Positions 23,029 to 33,919 of a stretch of 64,000 nt of DNA are shown here, one piece after another. Position 1 is the first letter of the stretch. The number at the start of each line of letters is the position of its first letter. Where the stretch lies: the NCBI RefSeq assembly GCF_964204645.1, contig NC_134031.1, positions 9,522,501-9,586,500 on the forward strand, written 5' to 3'. The stretch comes from Tubulanus polymorphus. Its lineage: Eukaryota; Nemertea; Palaeonemertea; Tubulaniformes; Tubulanidae. The notes below the pieces were generated by a model that was not told the DNA's origin, ran no database searches, and saw nothing but the letters and a program-made list of their open reading frames with translations. Both the position numbers and the translations under genes were made by a program.

Positions 23029-23365
23029 TGTCGTTTTGTCATAATGTCGCCCTCATTTGCATATACGTGTTTTTTTACGCATGGCCCTTATCAGCCACCA
23101 TACTAAAGCCTTAAGGTCGCCTACGTAAAACTCGATAAACACTTCAAGCGACACAGCGAACGATCTCCTTTCCCCCACAGCGAACGCTTAACCTAGTAGA
23201 GGCTACTAGCCTATGTAGGCCTATGTATATGCGTAGGCCTAACATCCGGACAGATTGGTCGTAGGCCTATTGAATTTAACAACCCACCTAAATATCGTAA
23301 ATTTTGTTTTGAAGTTCAATCCAATGAGTCCGTTAATAAACGCAACAATTGTACTGTGTTTGTTT
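22985..23365 (+). repeat. Array end plus flank, second segmental copy
   Basis: Terminal block ending CAGCCACCATA at about 23,103, then the duplicated flank through TATGTAGGCC and on to GTCCGTTAATAAACGCAAC. It lacks the transposon found at 13,277 and so serves as an empty site. Confidence 0.8.
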
Positions 23366-23389
23366 GATCAGGGAAGTGTGATGAGAGCT

Positions 23390-24804
23390 GTCATTTGAAG
23401 ACATGTCTAAATGTAAGATGAGGACGCTAGTAATATGACGACTGAGTTTCAAGTCGTCATGAATATGTCGACTTATCGCGAGGAAAATGGTCGAGAAAAC
23501 GAAATATGTCGTAAAAACGTCACGATATATCGACATATTCATGTCGACTTGACGCGATATATCGCGGTATGTCGACATAAATATGGCGACTTGTCGAGTT
23601 GGAACGCGACATCTCGAGGCCCCTTATCGCTTCTGTACATATAGTGTCGAATATTAAGGTCATTTTGGCAGATTCTTTTTTTTTTAAAGTGATATTAAAG
23701 CGATCATTCAAGTGATCCTACTTAATGAAAGATCTACGGAAGCGATAAAGGGCCTCGAGTTGTCGCGTTCAAACACGACAAGTCGCCATATTTATGTCGA
23801 TATATCGCGATATATCGCATCAAGTCAACATAAATATGTTGACACAACGTGACGTTTTGACGAATTGAAACTCAGTCGTCATATCACTGGCGTCCTCATC
23901 TTTCAGCAACGCCAGTCACATGGAGTCGTACGTGTTCTACTTTCTGCGACGCGACACGACTGTCACAACCAACCGACGCGCTCTTGCGACTGGCAGAAAC
24001 TAGTCGCACACAATCGTATTGCAACCGACTTGCACTGAAACTTGCGATGCAACGCGAGGATCGCATCGTGTCACAAGACCAACCTACATCCGGCTTTAAG
24101 TTACTGCGGAGCACCAGTAATATCTTTTTTTTCGTTCAAAAGACCTTTCGCTTGAAAATTCTTTCGTCGGAACAAAATGTATTTCGTTCGAACCAATAAT
24201 ATTCTATACGATTGAACCAATTTGAAAAAATCGTAAGAACAAATATGAACAAACTTTTTTTTGTCCAAACGAAAGGTTTTTCGTTCGAACAATCGTTCAA
24301 TTGAACAGAATCTTTTTTAATTTGAACAGAATTTTCTTGTCAAAACATTAAGTTTTTCGTTCGAACAAGTATATTGAAAAAAATTTTTTCTCCAAACCGA
24401 AAGTATGAAGTATTTCGTTCAATCGAACAGAATTGTTTTCATTCAAACATTCGTTCGAAAAAATTGTTTTTGCTCGACCAAATTTTTTTGCCGGGACTTA
24501 AAATTTTTCATTTCAACAATAACATAGCTTTTTATTCGAACACATTTTTTTGTCAGAATGAAGAAAATTTTTGGTTCAAGCAAAAAGCGTATTGTTCGAT
24601 CAAACAGAATTATTTTCATTCGAACAAGATTTTCTTGTTGGAACATTAAGTTTTTTGGTCGAACAGCGTGTTAAGGTCGATTTGGAAATTTACTCGGTGT
24701 GGTATATGTTGGATTACTGTGTATGTCATTTGTCAGGACATTAAACAGAAGACAACTTAGGATACTACCTTGCGTGACTCCACTAGTTTGACCGACTTAT
24801 TCCA
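23390..24804 (-). repeat. Right arm of the inverted duplication
   Basis: Reverse-orientation copy of 16,024-17,480: TCGA-rich palindromic unit (23,417-23,905), GC-richer block (23,905-24,115), TTCGAA-rich block (24,115-24,660) and reverse transcriptase tail (24,664-24,804). Small indels separate the arms, so the event is not very recent. Confidence 0.75.
24664..24804 (-). mobile_element. Non-LTR reverse transcriptase fragment (copy 3)
   Basis: Reverse complement of the end of copies 1 and 2; on the minus strand it reads the GVTQGSILS block. It ends at the joint with the array-end segment at 24,806. Confidence 0.7.
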
Positions 24805-24805
24805 A

Positions 24806-25086
24806 AATTATTGTTTTGTCGCGTTATTTTAGTTTTGTCGTTTTGTCATAATGTCGCCCTCATTTGCATATACGTGTTTTTTTACGCATGGCCCTTATCA
24901 GCCACCATACTAAAGCCTTAAGGTCGCGTAAAACTCGATAAACACTTCAAGCGACACAGCGAACGATCTCCTTTCACCTTCAGCGAACGCTTAACCTAGT
25001 AGAGGCTAGAGGCTACTAGCCTATGTAGGCCTATGTATATGCGTAGGCCTAACATCCGGACAGATTGGTCGTAGGCCTATTGAATT
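24806..25086 (+). repeat. Array end plus flank, third segmental copy
   Basis: It starts with CCAAAATTATTGTTTTGTCG, the very end of the 31-bp array, then the terminal block and flank. TATGTAGGCC is uninterrupted near 25,023. At about 25,086 it is joined to the P3 polymerase fragment. Confidence 0.8.
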
Positions 25087-25677
25087 TATAATTTGATAAT
25101 TTTCAGATGTTTTAGCTTATAGTTTAAAATCATATTTTCTTACATTTACACCATTCGTAGCATTATATTCTTCTATTTTTTGATTAATTGCACCCAATTT
25201 TCCCGATAATTGTTTTATAAATATATGGGTATCATAGCCTGATAAATTATGAAATAATATTGGTACGAAATTAACTTTCTTAGCTTGTAAATTGCAATCT
25301 TCATGAGCAGCTCCACGATATTTTGAATTTAAATGATCATGATCTCTAACTTTTTTATCAAATGAATAAAAACGTTTTTCACAATAACAACAATGAGTTG
25401 CATAATTAAAATCAATTTCATCTTCTTTTGTCATAACTATTCTTTTATTTTTGTTTAATAATTTTGCAAAATCACTTTCTAATTCAATCATTTTGTCACA
25501 AAAATCATTAACTACATTTTCACCTCTAAAAGAAATATATTGACTTTCATATAATTCAGGATAATTTGATTTTATATAAATTCCATAAGCAGCAGCTCTT
25601 TGATGAACTTTTTTAATTGTATTTATAATTGGCGGGTCTTGTGTTGTGTCTTCATTTAATTCATTTCCTTTATCCAT
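25084..25677 (-). pseudogene. polB: P3 DNA polymerase B, HNH-like insert and exonuclease II region
   Basis: 186 codons to the stop at 25,117, continuing in frame as AKTSENY to the joint. Contains CCYCEKRFYSFDKKVRDHDH followed by LNSKYRGAAHEDCNLQ, the C-x2-C...DHDH...C pattern of endonuclease VII-like HNH inserts in Polinton polymerases. The exonuclease II motif FHNLSGYDTHIFIKQL follows. It overlaps the preceding ORF by 8 nt in a different frame; a frameshift at about 25,670 separates parts of one gene. Confidence 0.85.
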
Positions 25678-26488
25678 TTGATTTTAATAATTGCTTTTTG
25701 TTATATATTTCTTTTCTATCTTGATCAGTTAATTCTTTATTCAACGATTCAAAATCCCCATAAATTACAAATGGAACAATATTTTTAAATTTATGATTAG
25801 TAAATTTCAATTTATAATCTTTTTCTGTTGGCATTATTAATTTGCAAAAATCTTTATTATCACATAATTCTTTATGTTTTGATAATGTATTCTCAGTCAT
25901 AAATTTAGATAAACATTTTCTACATAGATAAATTTTACGATGATGATCACTTTCTGTTCTAAAGAATGAATCAATTTGTTTTAACCACATATAATGTTCA
26001 TTTTCATCTTTTTTGTAATATAACAAATCTATAGCATTTTCATCATCATAATATTCTGTTAAATATAAAGCTTCCAATGTATAATCTTTAATATTTTCAC
26101 CTTTTGTCTTTGGTAATTGCATTAATTCGAATACATTTATTTTTAAATCATTAACTTTTTCTATTTTAGGAATCATTTTTATAGTTACTGGATATTGATC
26201 AATTTTATATAATGTTTCGTATTTCCGGTAATTTGTTATTCTAAAACTATGTGTCATATCTTCTGTTGGGTGTAAGCAACTAATAATTGACCATAGAAAA
26301 CATTTATTATCTTCATTTTGAATATTTATTACTGCTTGTGTTGTAAATGGTAATTTAAAATAAGATGATGCTTTAGTATCCTTTTCTGTTGTAAAGTTTG
26401 AATCATTTTTAAACATTTTATTACTTTTTGATGTTTTATTTCTTTTTGGATTATAAACATTTAAATCTAAATATATAAATTCATTCAA
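25670..26488 (-). pseudogene. polB: P3 DNA polymerase B, N-terminal and exonuclease I region
   Basis: 272 codons with VINIQNEDNKCFLWSIISCL (about residues 69-88), a metal-binding LCRKCLSKF block and exonuclease I motif VIYGDFESL (about 245-253). Parallel to P2 1815-3074. Upstream sequence to 26,559 encodes the linking part in another frame. Confidence 0.85.
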
Positions 26489-26558
26489 TGTTAAGCCAGA
26501 ACCCTCAAAATATCTTCCTTCAATATGACGTTTAAATTCGTTAAATATTTTTTCTAAC

Positions 26559-27018
26559 TTAATGTAATGTTTCTAAAATTTCAATTGTATCTTTTATTTC
26601 TAGTGAATCAATATAATTTCTAACATTTTCCATGTAAGGTTTATTTGAAATGGATTTAGTTTTTGAAGTTGGTTTTTTTACTTTTTGAGGTTTATCGTCA
26701 AAATAATCTTTTCCTAAAACATTATTACTCAAATTTTGATGGTGTTTTTGTGATTCGAGATGTCTATTATAATTCCTTTTTACTATAAATTCATTACAAA
26801 CTTCACATTTTATTTCATCCACATTCATATTTTCTAATCTTTCTTTTCTTTCATTGGAATTTTCTGGAGTTTCGAAATCTATTACATTTTTTATATGATT
26901 TGCAGTTTTTTCGTGTCGTGTTTAATGAGATGTATCAACGTATTTTTTTACAATATGTGCAATAATATTGATTTTTATTAACATTATTATTTTCTGGCTG
27001 GTGTTCATTCTCCCCCAT
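26559..27018 (-). pseudogene. P3 zinc-finger head of DNA polymerase
   Basis: The native start is probably ATG at 27,016-27,018 (MGENEHQPENNNVNK), preceded by a T-run and CCTAATAAATG. The first finger begins YYCTYCKK and then meets a stop and frameshift near 26,925. From the second ATG at 26,828 an 89-codon ORF encodes KCEVCNEFIVKRNYNRHLES and NKPYMENVRNYIDSLE, matching the P2 head. Binding target unknown. Confidence 0.7.
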
Positions 27019-27058
27019 TTATTAGGGGAAAAAATTACTTGTGGTGATGAGTGGTGTC

Positions 27059-27949
27059 ATACTAGTTAGCGTCCGAAAATGTCAACGTCGGTGATACCTT
27101 GTTATCGTCGATATTTAACGCGGGAACGGTCCAAAGTCAGTTTATACACCACATACATTTCAAATTGGAGGTCCCTTGTACATGTACATCACATCGTGAC
27201 GCAGCGGCGATGGTAATGTCATAGAAGAACAAAGTCAGTTGAAAATACCTACCCACTGCACCGATAAAGAATGATTGCTAGCCAGAGACCAGTGACAGGC
27301 AGTAACGGGGAGTGATGACTGAAACAGTTTACACTTCTATGATAATGCGAAAACAAACGCCGCGGTTATAAACCGGCTTTCTTGAATTTTGAAACCGGAA
27401 TGCATAAATATGATACAACGCACACAAAGACTGATAAAATAGCCTTTCTCAAATTATCCTCCAAACTGTTCACAACCACGCTAATGTGAACCTACCGAAC
27501 CAATGAGAGGCTAAATAATGTCCAGCCCCCGAACTTCCTTGAACAAAAAATAATAAAGTATATGTTCCATATAAAAAATATGATGTCTTTTATTATCATA
27601 ATACTCTGTCTTAATATGAAATAATAACACAGATTAGCCTGTGTAACCAAAGACAGTAGAAACGAAGATGGAACAGGTGGGGCTCCACGCACTCCGACGT
27701 GAACTATGTAGCGTTGCGTACATAGGGATTTAGGTCAATTTCTTGGATGTTACTATGAATTAGGCGTTATGCGTTTTCCGATTCGGTGTTTTTCATTAGG
27801 CGTTTTTCGAATACCGAGTGATGGTACCGTTCGTGAGTATGTTTTTATAATGGTTATTGGACGTCAATTTCATATGTGAATTGTAGTCCCCATCTGATCG
27901 CCTAATTGGTCGCTCAATTGGTCGCTCCACTTCGCTACCGCTCCGCTCC
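27059..27949. other. Flanking DNA without a recognised gene
   Basis: GC content is higher than in the elements around it. The 66-codon minus ORF at 27,492 has no recognisable domain. Short inverted copies of CAATTGGTCGC lie near 27,900-27,955 at the edge of P4. Nothing else can be supported. Confidence 0.4.
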
Positions 27950-28227
27950 GCGACCAATTGATTTAATTACAATACACAAATTCAAATAATCAAATATATT
28001 CAAATGATAATAATTATTCTATTATTCAACTGAAATGCACGCGGTTATGAAAATATATTATAGTTTTTTAATTACTTTTAATATATGTTATTAATGAACT
28101 CGATCATTAAACCTTTGATATGAAAGCCCATTACCCCTATTACTCTTAAAATATTCATATATATATGAATAACATTTAAATCATTGAACTTCTAAAATCA
28201 ATTTTAATAAAAAATATAGTATTAAAA
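27950..28227. repeat. P4 left terminal repeat and leader
   Basis: GCGACCAATTGATTTAATTA through CCCCTATTACT (ending 28,144) matches 884-1,075 of P2, then ATTCATATATATGAATAAC and the TTTTAATAAAAA leader. The outer hairpin arm is absent. Confidence 0.75.
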
Positions 28228-28391
28228 TGGAAGCAAATAAGTACTACTGCCCAACATGTAATATCGATATAGATAAATCCCAAAAAGCAAGACACAATAA
28301 AACTAAAACACATTTAGAGAATGAATTGAAACTAGAATATTCACAGTTATATTCAGAACAGTTAACCAATAAGGGTAAAAAAATATTTTAA
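28228..28391 (+). pseudogene. Remnant of Polinton polymerase zinc-finger start
   Basis: MEANKYYCPTCNIDIDKSQK and onward matches the first 37 codons of P2 1282. After KLEY at about 28,340 similarity ends abruptly and the frame stops at 28,389-28,391. This is the joint between Polinton end and new cargo. Confidence 0.75.
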
Positions 28392-28433
28392 AGCGTAAGG
28401 TTTCAGCGAACTCTAACTCTTTTTGAATTTTAA

Positions 28434-28461
28434 CCTATTTTAATAAAAATTTGATATATAA
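28434..28461 (+). promoter_or_regulatory. Early-type leader of the 758-codon gene
   Basis: CTATTTTAATAAAAATTTG then ATATATAAATG. It matches the block before P2 4701 and P6 53,537, so the cargo gene uses the same signal as Polinton replication genes. Inferred promoter. Confidence 0.5.
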
Positions 28462-30738
28462 ATGTGCACAAGATTAATTAAAGTTCCCGCGAAAGACATG
28501 AGTAATAAATATATAAATTCAATATTATATTATTTAACTGTTAACAATAATTTAGCAGATATTTCAGGAGTAAATATAAATAAGTATTATAAATCTGAAA
28601 ATAATGAATTAATTGAAACATCAGATATATTTTGCGATAATATAATGCTATATAAAATCATGTTAGAAAAAGAAATTATAAAAGAAAATAGAACAACTTT
28701 TCTAAACGTTAATCAGAGAAAGATAACACATTATGAAATTAAAGAATGTTTTAATCAAGGAGATATTATATTGGATAACTTAGCTATAAAAATTACACGT
28801 GTTTTAACAATTCATGATGATAATTCAAAATCATATATATTAAGTAGAATTAATCAAGAATTAAAATTAACAGATTATATTGCTGTATTTAAAATTTCAT
28901 TATGCAATCAAAATTTAAATGAATTAATACAGAAAATGGATAATATTGAAAAATTATTAAATGAAAAAAATTACAATATATTAGATGTAGATGTGACACA
29001 AGATTTTAAAGGATCATTTAATTCAGATGAAATAAAATCAATGTTCGAAAATAGAAAATATAAAGTTCTAAAAGAATTTTCCAATAGTTGTGTTTCAGCA
29101 TTACATAAGGATGATAAAATAAAGATCTATAATAAAACAGCATGTCAATTCAAATCTCCTGGTGTAAATATAAATTTCGGTTCAAATTTAATGAGTTACA
29201 TAAATTGCTATCAAGAGAGGTTAAAAGAATCATTTGAAAAATCAATTGAAACAGGATTAATTAGAATTGAAATAACAAGTATTTCATTTAAAAGAGGATT
29301 AAAAGTGATGGAAAAAATAAAACAATACTTAAAAAAAGAAAATATTTACTATCCACCTACATATTTACAACTTAAATCATTATTTGATGAGGTTCAACAG
29401 ACTGTATGTATTTATGATTTGATTGAAAAATGCTTTTATTTCTGTTATTATGGTGATTTATTAGCAAGGAAATTTATAGGATATAAATCTAGGATAAGTA
29501 AAAATATTGAAGAGTCCTCCTTTTTACTTATTTTATCAATGTTTACAATTAAGAATATCCCATGTTTATACCTAACAATTAATCAAAATGATGATAAATC
29601 AGAATTCATTATTGAAGCAAAAAAATATATTAAAACTGAAGGAGCAACTGTTATATCTTCAACTAATTCAATGTTTACAGTATTGAATAAATTTATATTT
29701 AGATTTAAATTACGTGAAACAGGAATTAGTTTTACAACTTTAAAAAAGAGATACAATATAAAATCTAAACCTTTTTATAAATTAGATGCACTTGATATTG
29801 AAGAAGATTTTGATTTAAAATTATTATCTAAAAGTGAATTTAAAAAGTTAGAAGAAATGAAAGAACTTAAACAATTACAAGAAGATATAGATGAAAATAG
29901 AAATAAAATTTGTAATGAATTAAAGCAACAATTAGATATTGATAATGAATTATTTGAGACAGAATTCAAAAAACTTGAAATAATTCCTGAAGTAAAATTA
30001 AATGATTATACTCCTAAAATATCTGGAATTGACAATAATACAATTTTTGAAATTAGAGGTTTTTCAACTCAATGTAAATGTATAACAGATCTTTATTTCA
30101 GTTATATTTTAACAGATCAAGGCTTTTATGAAACTACTACTGATTTAAGAGAATTATTGATAAAAACATTACAATTAGACGTATTAAATAATAATTATTT
30201 TGAATTGTCTTCGATAGAAAAAATCATCAAAAAGTTAAAAATAGGCGTTCATAGCCCTGATAGACACTTTATTTTATCAAAATTAGAAAAACCTATTTTC
30301 CAAGTAAAGAAGATAACACACGATCATTTTGAAATAATTGATAAAATGGATTTTGAATTGATGAAAAAATATACTGAATATTTAAAGATAAATTCTAATG
30401 ATTTCATAAATGTATGTGATATACGTAAAGAATCTGATTATTTAAGAAAAATGAAACTTAACAATATGAAAATTAAGCAATGCGAGCGTTTAGAACTATT
30501 GAAAGATAATTCTGAATATAATATTGATTTCATTAATCCTAGATATTTTAGAAATAAATTGCGCCATCTAATTTTAATTCATAATGATGAAAATATTTAC
30601 ATATCAAATGAATTTTTCGATAAAGAAATGATCAAGAATAATATAACAGAATATCAGGTGATAAAATTGATTACGCACAAGCAAAAATATAATTCTCAGC
30701 GGCATAAAGAATTAGTAGTTAGTTTAATTGTTATTTGA
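28462..30738 (+). CDS. 758-codon protein, possible replication initiator
   Basis: Intact ORF with no stop or shift, unlike most genes here. I do not recognise it with certainty. Visible blocks are ILDVDVTQDFKGSF (about residues 173-186), KIKIYNKTACQF (about 219-230) and TGLIRIEIT (about 264-272). Their order and spacing recall Rep_trans-type rolling-circle initiators, where an Asp-rich strand, a Y-x-K block and an R-x-E block lie in the catalytic domain; this is a tentative reading. Residues about 455-510 are a charged coiled coil. The C-terminal third is Lys/Asn-rich without clear motifs. No signal peptide. It starts 71 nt after the polymerase remnant and is followed by two small genes. Confidence 0.8.
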   Translation: MCTRLIKVPAKDMSNKYINSILYYLTVNNNLADISGVNINKYYKSENNELIETSDIFCDNIMLYKIMLEKEIIKENRTTFLNVNQRKITHYEIKECFNQGDIILDNLAIKITRVLTIHDDNSKSYILSRINQELKLTDYIAVFKISLCNQNLNELIQKMDNIEKLLNEKNYNILDVDVTQDFKGSFNSDEIKSMFENRKYKVLKEFSNSCVSALHKDDKIKIYNKTACQFKSPGVNINFGSNLMSYINCYQERLKESFEKSIETGLIRIEITSISFKRGLKVMEKIKQYLKKENIYYPPTYLQLKSLFDEVQQTVCIYDLIEKCFYFCYYGDLLARKFIGYKSRISKNIEESSFLLILSMFTIKNIPCLYLTINQNDDKSEFIIEAKKYIKTEGATVISSTNSMFTVLNKFIFRFKLRETGISFTTLKKRYNIKSKPFYKLDALDIEEDFDLKLLSKSEFKKLEEMKELKQLQEDIDENRNKICNELKQQLDIDNELFETEFKKLEIIPEVKLNDYTPKISGIDNNTIFEIRGFSTQCKCITDLYFSYILTDQGFYETTTDLRELLIKTLQLDVLNNNYFELSSIEKIIKKLKIGVHSPDRHFILSKLEKPIFQVKKITHDHFEIIDKMDFELMKKYTEYLKINSNDFINVCDIRKESDYLRKMKLNNMKIKQCERLELLKDNSEYNIDFINPRYFRNKLRHLILIHNDENIYISNEFFDKEMIKNNITEYQVIKLITHKQKYNSQRHKELVVSLIVI

Positions 30739-30776
30739 ATTGAAACATATAAATATTTAACATTTTATAAACTGTT

Positions 30777-30795
30777 AAATTTTTCTCTTAAATAA
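30777..30795 (+). promoter_or_regulatory. Late-type start motif in P4
   Basis: AAATTTTTCTCTTAAATAA before ATG at 30,796, the same design as before Polinton virion genes. The mirrored copy at 34,441-34,459 is nearly identical. Confidence 0.5.
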
Positions 30796-30996
30796 ATGGA
30801 TGGTTTCATCCCAACTGGGAAAAGTGATTTGAAACATTATCTTGTAGCAGGAGGATTAATATTGGCTGCGCTTTATTTATACTATGAGAATATTAGTAAG
30901 GATTTGATGAATGAAAATATAAAATTGAGCAAGAAATTGAAAAAATTAAATGGAAATAAAAATAATCATAAAAAAGTTATTGAATCAGATTACTGA
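30796..30996 (+). CDS. Small single-pass membrane protein (left arm)
   Basis: 66 codons. A membrane segment HYLVAGGLILAALYLYY (about residues 14-30) is followed by a basic coiled tail rich in Lys and Asn. Start supported by the TTAAATAAATG motif. Follows the 758-codon gene by 57 nt. Present again at 34,243-34,440. Size and start signal resemble the small membrane genes of the Polinton late cluster; function unknown. Confidence 0.6.
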   Translation: MDGFIPTGKSDLKHYLVAGGLILAALYLYYENISKDLMNENIKLSKKLKKLNGNKNNHKKVIESDY

Positions 30997-31013
30997 ATTA
31001 ATTAAATAAATAA

Positions 31014-31316
31014 ATGAGTGAAAATATATTAAACTTATTACATCTAATATATAAAAATCAACAGAATATTAAATCAATTATTATGCTTACAGGTTTATTT
31101 TCTTTTTCAATTTATAGTATAAAACAGTTGTTAGAATTCTATGATTGCTGTAAAATTAGATACACTGAATTAATAGAAAATATGAATTATATTTCAGATA
31201 GATTGAATAATATTAAGTGTTGTGAAATTTGTAATAAAAGATATAAAAATGATAAATCATTAAGGAATCATAAATATATTCATGAGCTTAACAATAAACT
31301 GTATAATTCAAATTAA
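31014..31316 (+). CDS. Membrane protein with one C2H2 finger (left arm)
   Basis: 100 codons: a hydrophobic segment near residues 24-40 (SIIMLTGLFSFSIYSI), a short coiled part, then a canonical finger CEICNKRYKNDKSLRNHKYI-H (about residues 70-90). Start follows TTAAATAAATAAATG. An identical protein is encoded at 33,920-34,222. Combination of membrane anchor and zinc finger is unusual; function unknown. Confidence 0.6.
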   Translation: MSENILNLLHLIYKNQQNIKSIIMLTGLFSFSIYSIKQLLEFYDCCKIRYTELIENMNYISDRLNNIKCCEICNKRYKNDKSLRNHKYIHELNNKLYNSN

Positions 31317-31329
31317 GATATATAATATT

Positions 31330-32560
31330 TAGATTAATACCCCCTTATGTCTTCATTGTCTTTAGTAGTCTTAGTACTTTTAGTACATAAAGAATAAATC
31401 TTTATTTTATTAGTAGTTGAAAAAAATAGAACTACTAAACTACTAAGGAGATAAAGACCCAGTTTAAATAATAATATTTATTTATCACATAGATTTATTA
31501 TATATTATTGTTTCAAAATAATAAATATCATAGATTTATTAAATATTACTGTTTCAGTAATGATAAATCTTTGTCTTTATTGTCTTTAGTAGTTTAGTAG
31601 TTTTGAAAATAATTTTATTCAGTAAGAATAATATAAATATTTATTCTTTATGTACTAAAAGTACTAAAACTACTAAAGACAATAAAGACACAAACCAACC
31701 AACACACATAGATTCATCATATATATTTGATTCAGTAATGAATATCATATATTTATTATATAAATTTGATTCAATAATGATAAATATAGTATTTATTTAT
31801 CTCACAGATTTATTATATATTACTGTTTCAATAATGATAAATATCATAGATTTATTACATATTACTTTTTCAGTAATAATATTTATTCATCTCACATATT
31901 TATTATATATGTTTTTATATTTTTTTTCAACTACTAATAAAATAAAGATTTATTCTTTATGTACTAAAAGTACTAAAAGTACTAAAGACATAAAGACACA
32001 AGGGGTATTATATTCATATTCATATTAATATTCATATTTATTCTTATATCAAATAAAAGAGGCACATTTTCATATTCTTTAGCCAATATATTTTATATAT
32101 TCAGCAAATATATTTTATATTTCCAACACTGGAAAAGTATAAATCATATTCAATTATATATTTACTTTTATCATTAATAAAAGAGGATTACAATGAACCC
32201 GCTAGATTGTTTAACTGTTTAAGTATTAAATTGTGTACATTGTATATTCATAAACTAAATGAAATAAATCACGAATAAGACTTTTAAATTAGCTGAAATG
32301 TATGAAATATTGTATGAAATATTAGTTAACCCAATAAGGGGGTTGAGGTATCAATGTATCAAATACGTATTAATGTATTAAATACATATATTATGCTTTA
32401 TCTTTTAAATTTAAGTCACAGAAGTAATTTATGTTTTAATTTATTCAAATATGTTGTTAAATTTCTTTACATAAACTAAAATAATACAAGATGATACTAA
32501 CTTATTCAAGGTAAAGTTTTTCTAGTATTATTCTAGTCAAATGTAAAGAAATGTAAAGTA
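31330..32560. other. AT-rich intergenic block with short palindromes (left arm)
   Basis: Built of repeated pieces such as TTTAGTACTTTTAGTACAT, its inverse, and ATAAATATCATAGATTTATT. The same pieces recur at 61,530-62,110, between convergent gene clusters of P6. An ORF of 141 codons at 31,603 is low-complexity and is judged not to be a gene. Possible role: transcription end region. Confidence 0.5.
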
Positions 32561-32675
32561 AACAAGAATTGAATAGATTCAATAAGAATTATAATAGGTT
32601 TCTTTAACTATAACTAAATAATACTAGCTTATTCAATTGTATTGTTTTTCTAATGTTTTTTATTCAATTATTGTT

Positions 32676-33905
32676 TACTTTACATTTCTTTACATTTGAC
32701 TAGAATAATACTAGAAAAACTTTACCTTGAATAAGTTAGTATCATCTTGTATTATTTTAGTTTATGTAAAGAAATTTAACAACATATTTGAATAAATTAA
32801 AACATAAATTACTTCTGTGACTTAAATTTAAAAGATAAAGCATAATATATGTATTTAATACATTAATACGTATTTGATACATTGATACCTCAACCCCCTT
32901 ATTGGGTTAACTAATATTTCATACAATATTTCATACATTTCAGCTAATTTAAAAGTCTTATTCGTGATTTATTTCATTTAGTTTATGAATATACAATGTA
33001 CACAATTTAATACTTAAACAGTTAAACAATCTAGCGGGTTCATTGTAATCCTCTTTTATTAATGATAAAAGTAAATATATAATTGAATATGATTTATACT
33101 TTTCCAGTGTTGGAAATATAAAATATATTTGCTGAATATATAAAATATATTGGCTAAAGAATATGAAAATGTGCCTCTTTTATTTGATATAAAAATAAAT
33201 ATGAATATTAATATGAATATGAATATAATACCCCTTGTGTCTTTATGTCTTTAGTACTTTTAGTACTTTTAGTACATAAAGAATAAATCTTTATTTTATT
33301 AGTAGTTGAAAAAAAATATAAAAACATATATAATAAATATGTGAGATGAATAAATATTATTACTGAAAAAGTAATATGTAATAAATCTATGATATTTATC
33401 ATTATTGAAACAGTAATATATAATAAATCTGTGAGATAAATAAATACTATATTTATCATTATTGAATCAAATTTATATAATAAATATATGATATTCATTA
33501 CTGAATCAAATATATATGATGAATCTATGTGTGTTGGTTGGTTTGTGTCTTTATTGTCTTTAGTAGTTTTAGTACTTTTAGTACATAAAGAATAAATATT
33601 TATATTATTCTTACTGAATAAAATTATTTTCAAAACTACTAAACTACTAAAGACAATAAAGACAAAGATTTATCATTACTGAAACAGTAATATTTAATAA
33701 ATCTATGATATTTATTATTTTGAAACAATAATATATAATAAATCTATGTGATAAATAAATATTATTATTTAAACTGGGTCTTTATCTCCTTAGTAGTTTA
33801 GTAGTTCTATTTTTTTCAACTACTAATAAAATAAAGATTTATTCTTTATGTACTAAAAGTACTAAGACTACTAAAGACAATGAAGACATAAGGGGGTATT
33901 AATCT
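32676..33905. other. AT-rich intergenic block (right arm)
   Basis: Mirror of 31,330-32,560. No separate gene is supported; the 141-codon ORF at 33,208-33,633 mirrors that at 31,603. Confidence 0.5.
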
Positions 33906-33919
33906 AAATATTATATATC

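Larger units (their letters stand above)
25084..27058 (-). mobile_element. P3: 5' third of a second Polinton lineage
   Basis: On the minus strand: leader, zinc-finger head, polymerase N-terminus, exonuclease I motif and HNH-like insert, cut at 25,084 by the satellite joint. It matches P1 at the 5' end and differs from P2 and P6 at many residues, so it is a separate lineage. The TIR itself is missing: similarity to P1 stops at GAGTGGTGTC (27,058). Confidence 0.85.

Noticed and set aside
31603-32028. 141-codon ORF in both palindrome arms, with hydrophobic segments
   Set aside because: Low-complexity AT-rich sequence also found as non-coding filler at 61,530-62,110, where the frame is not open.
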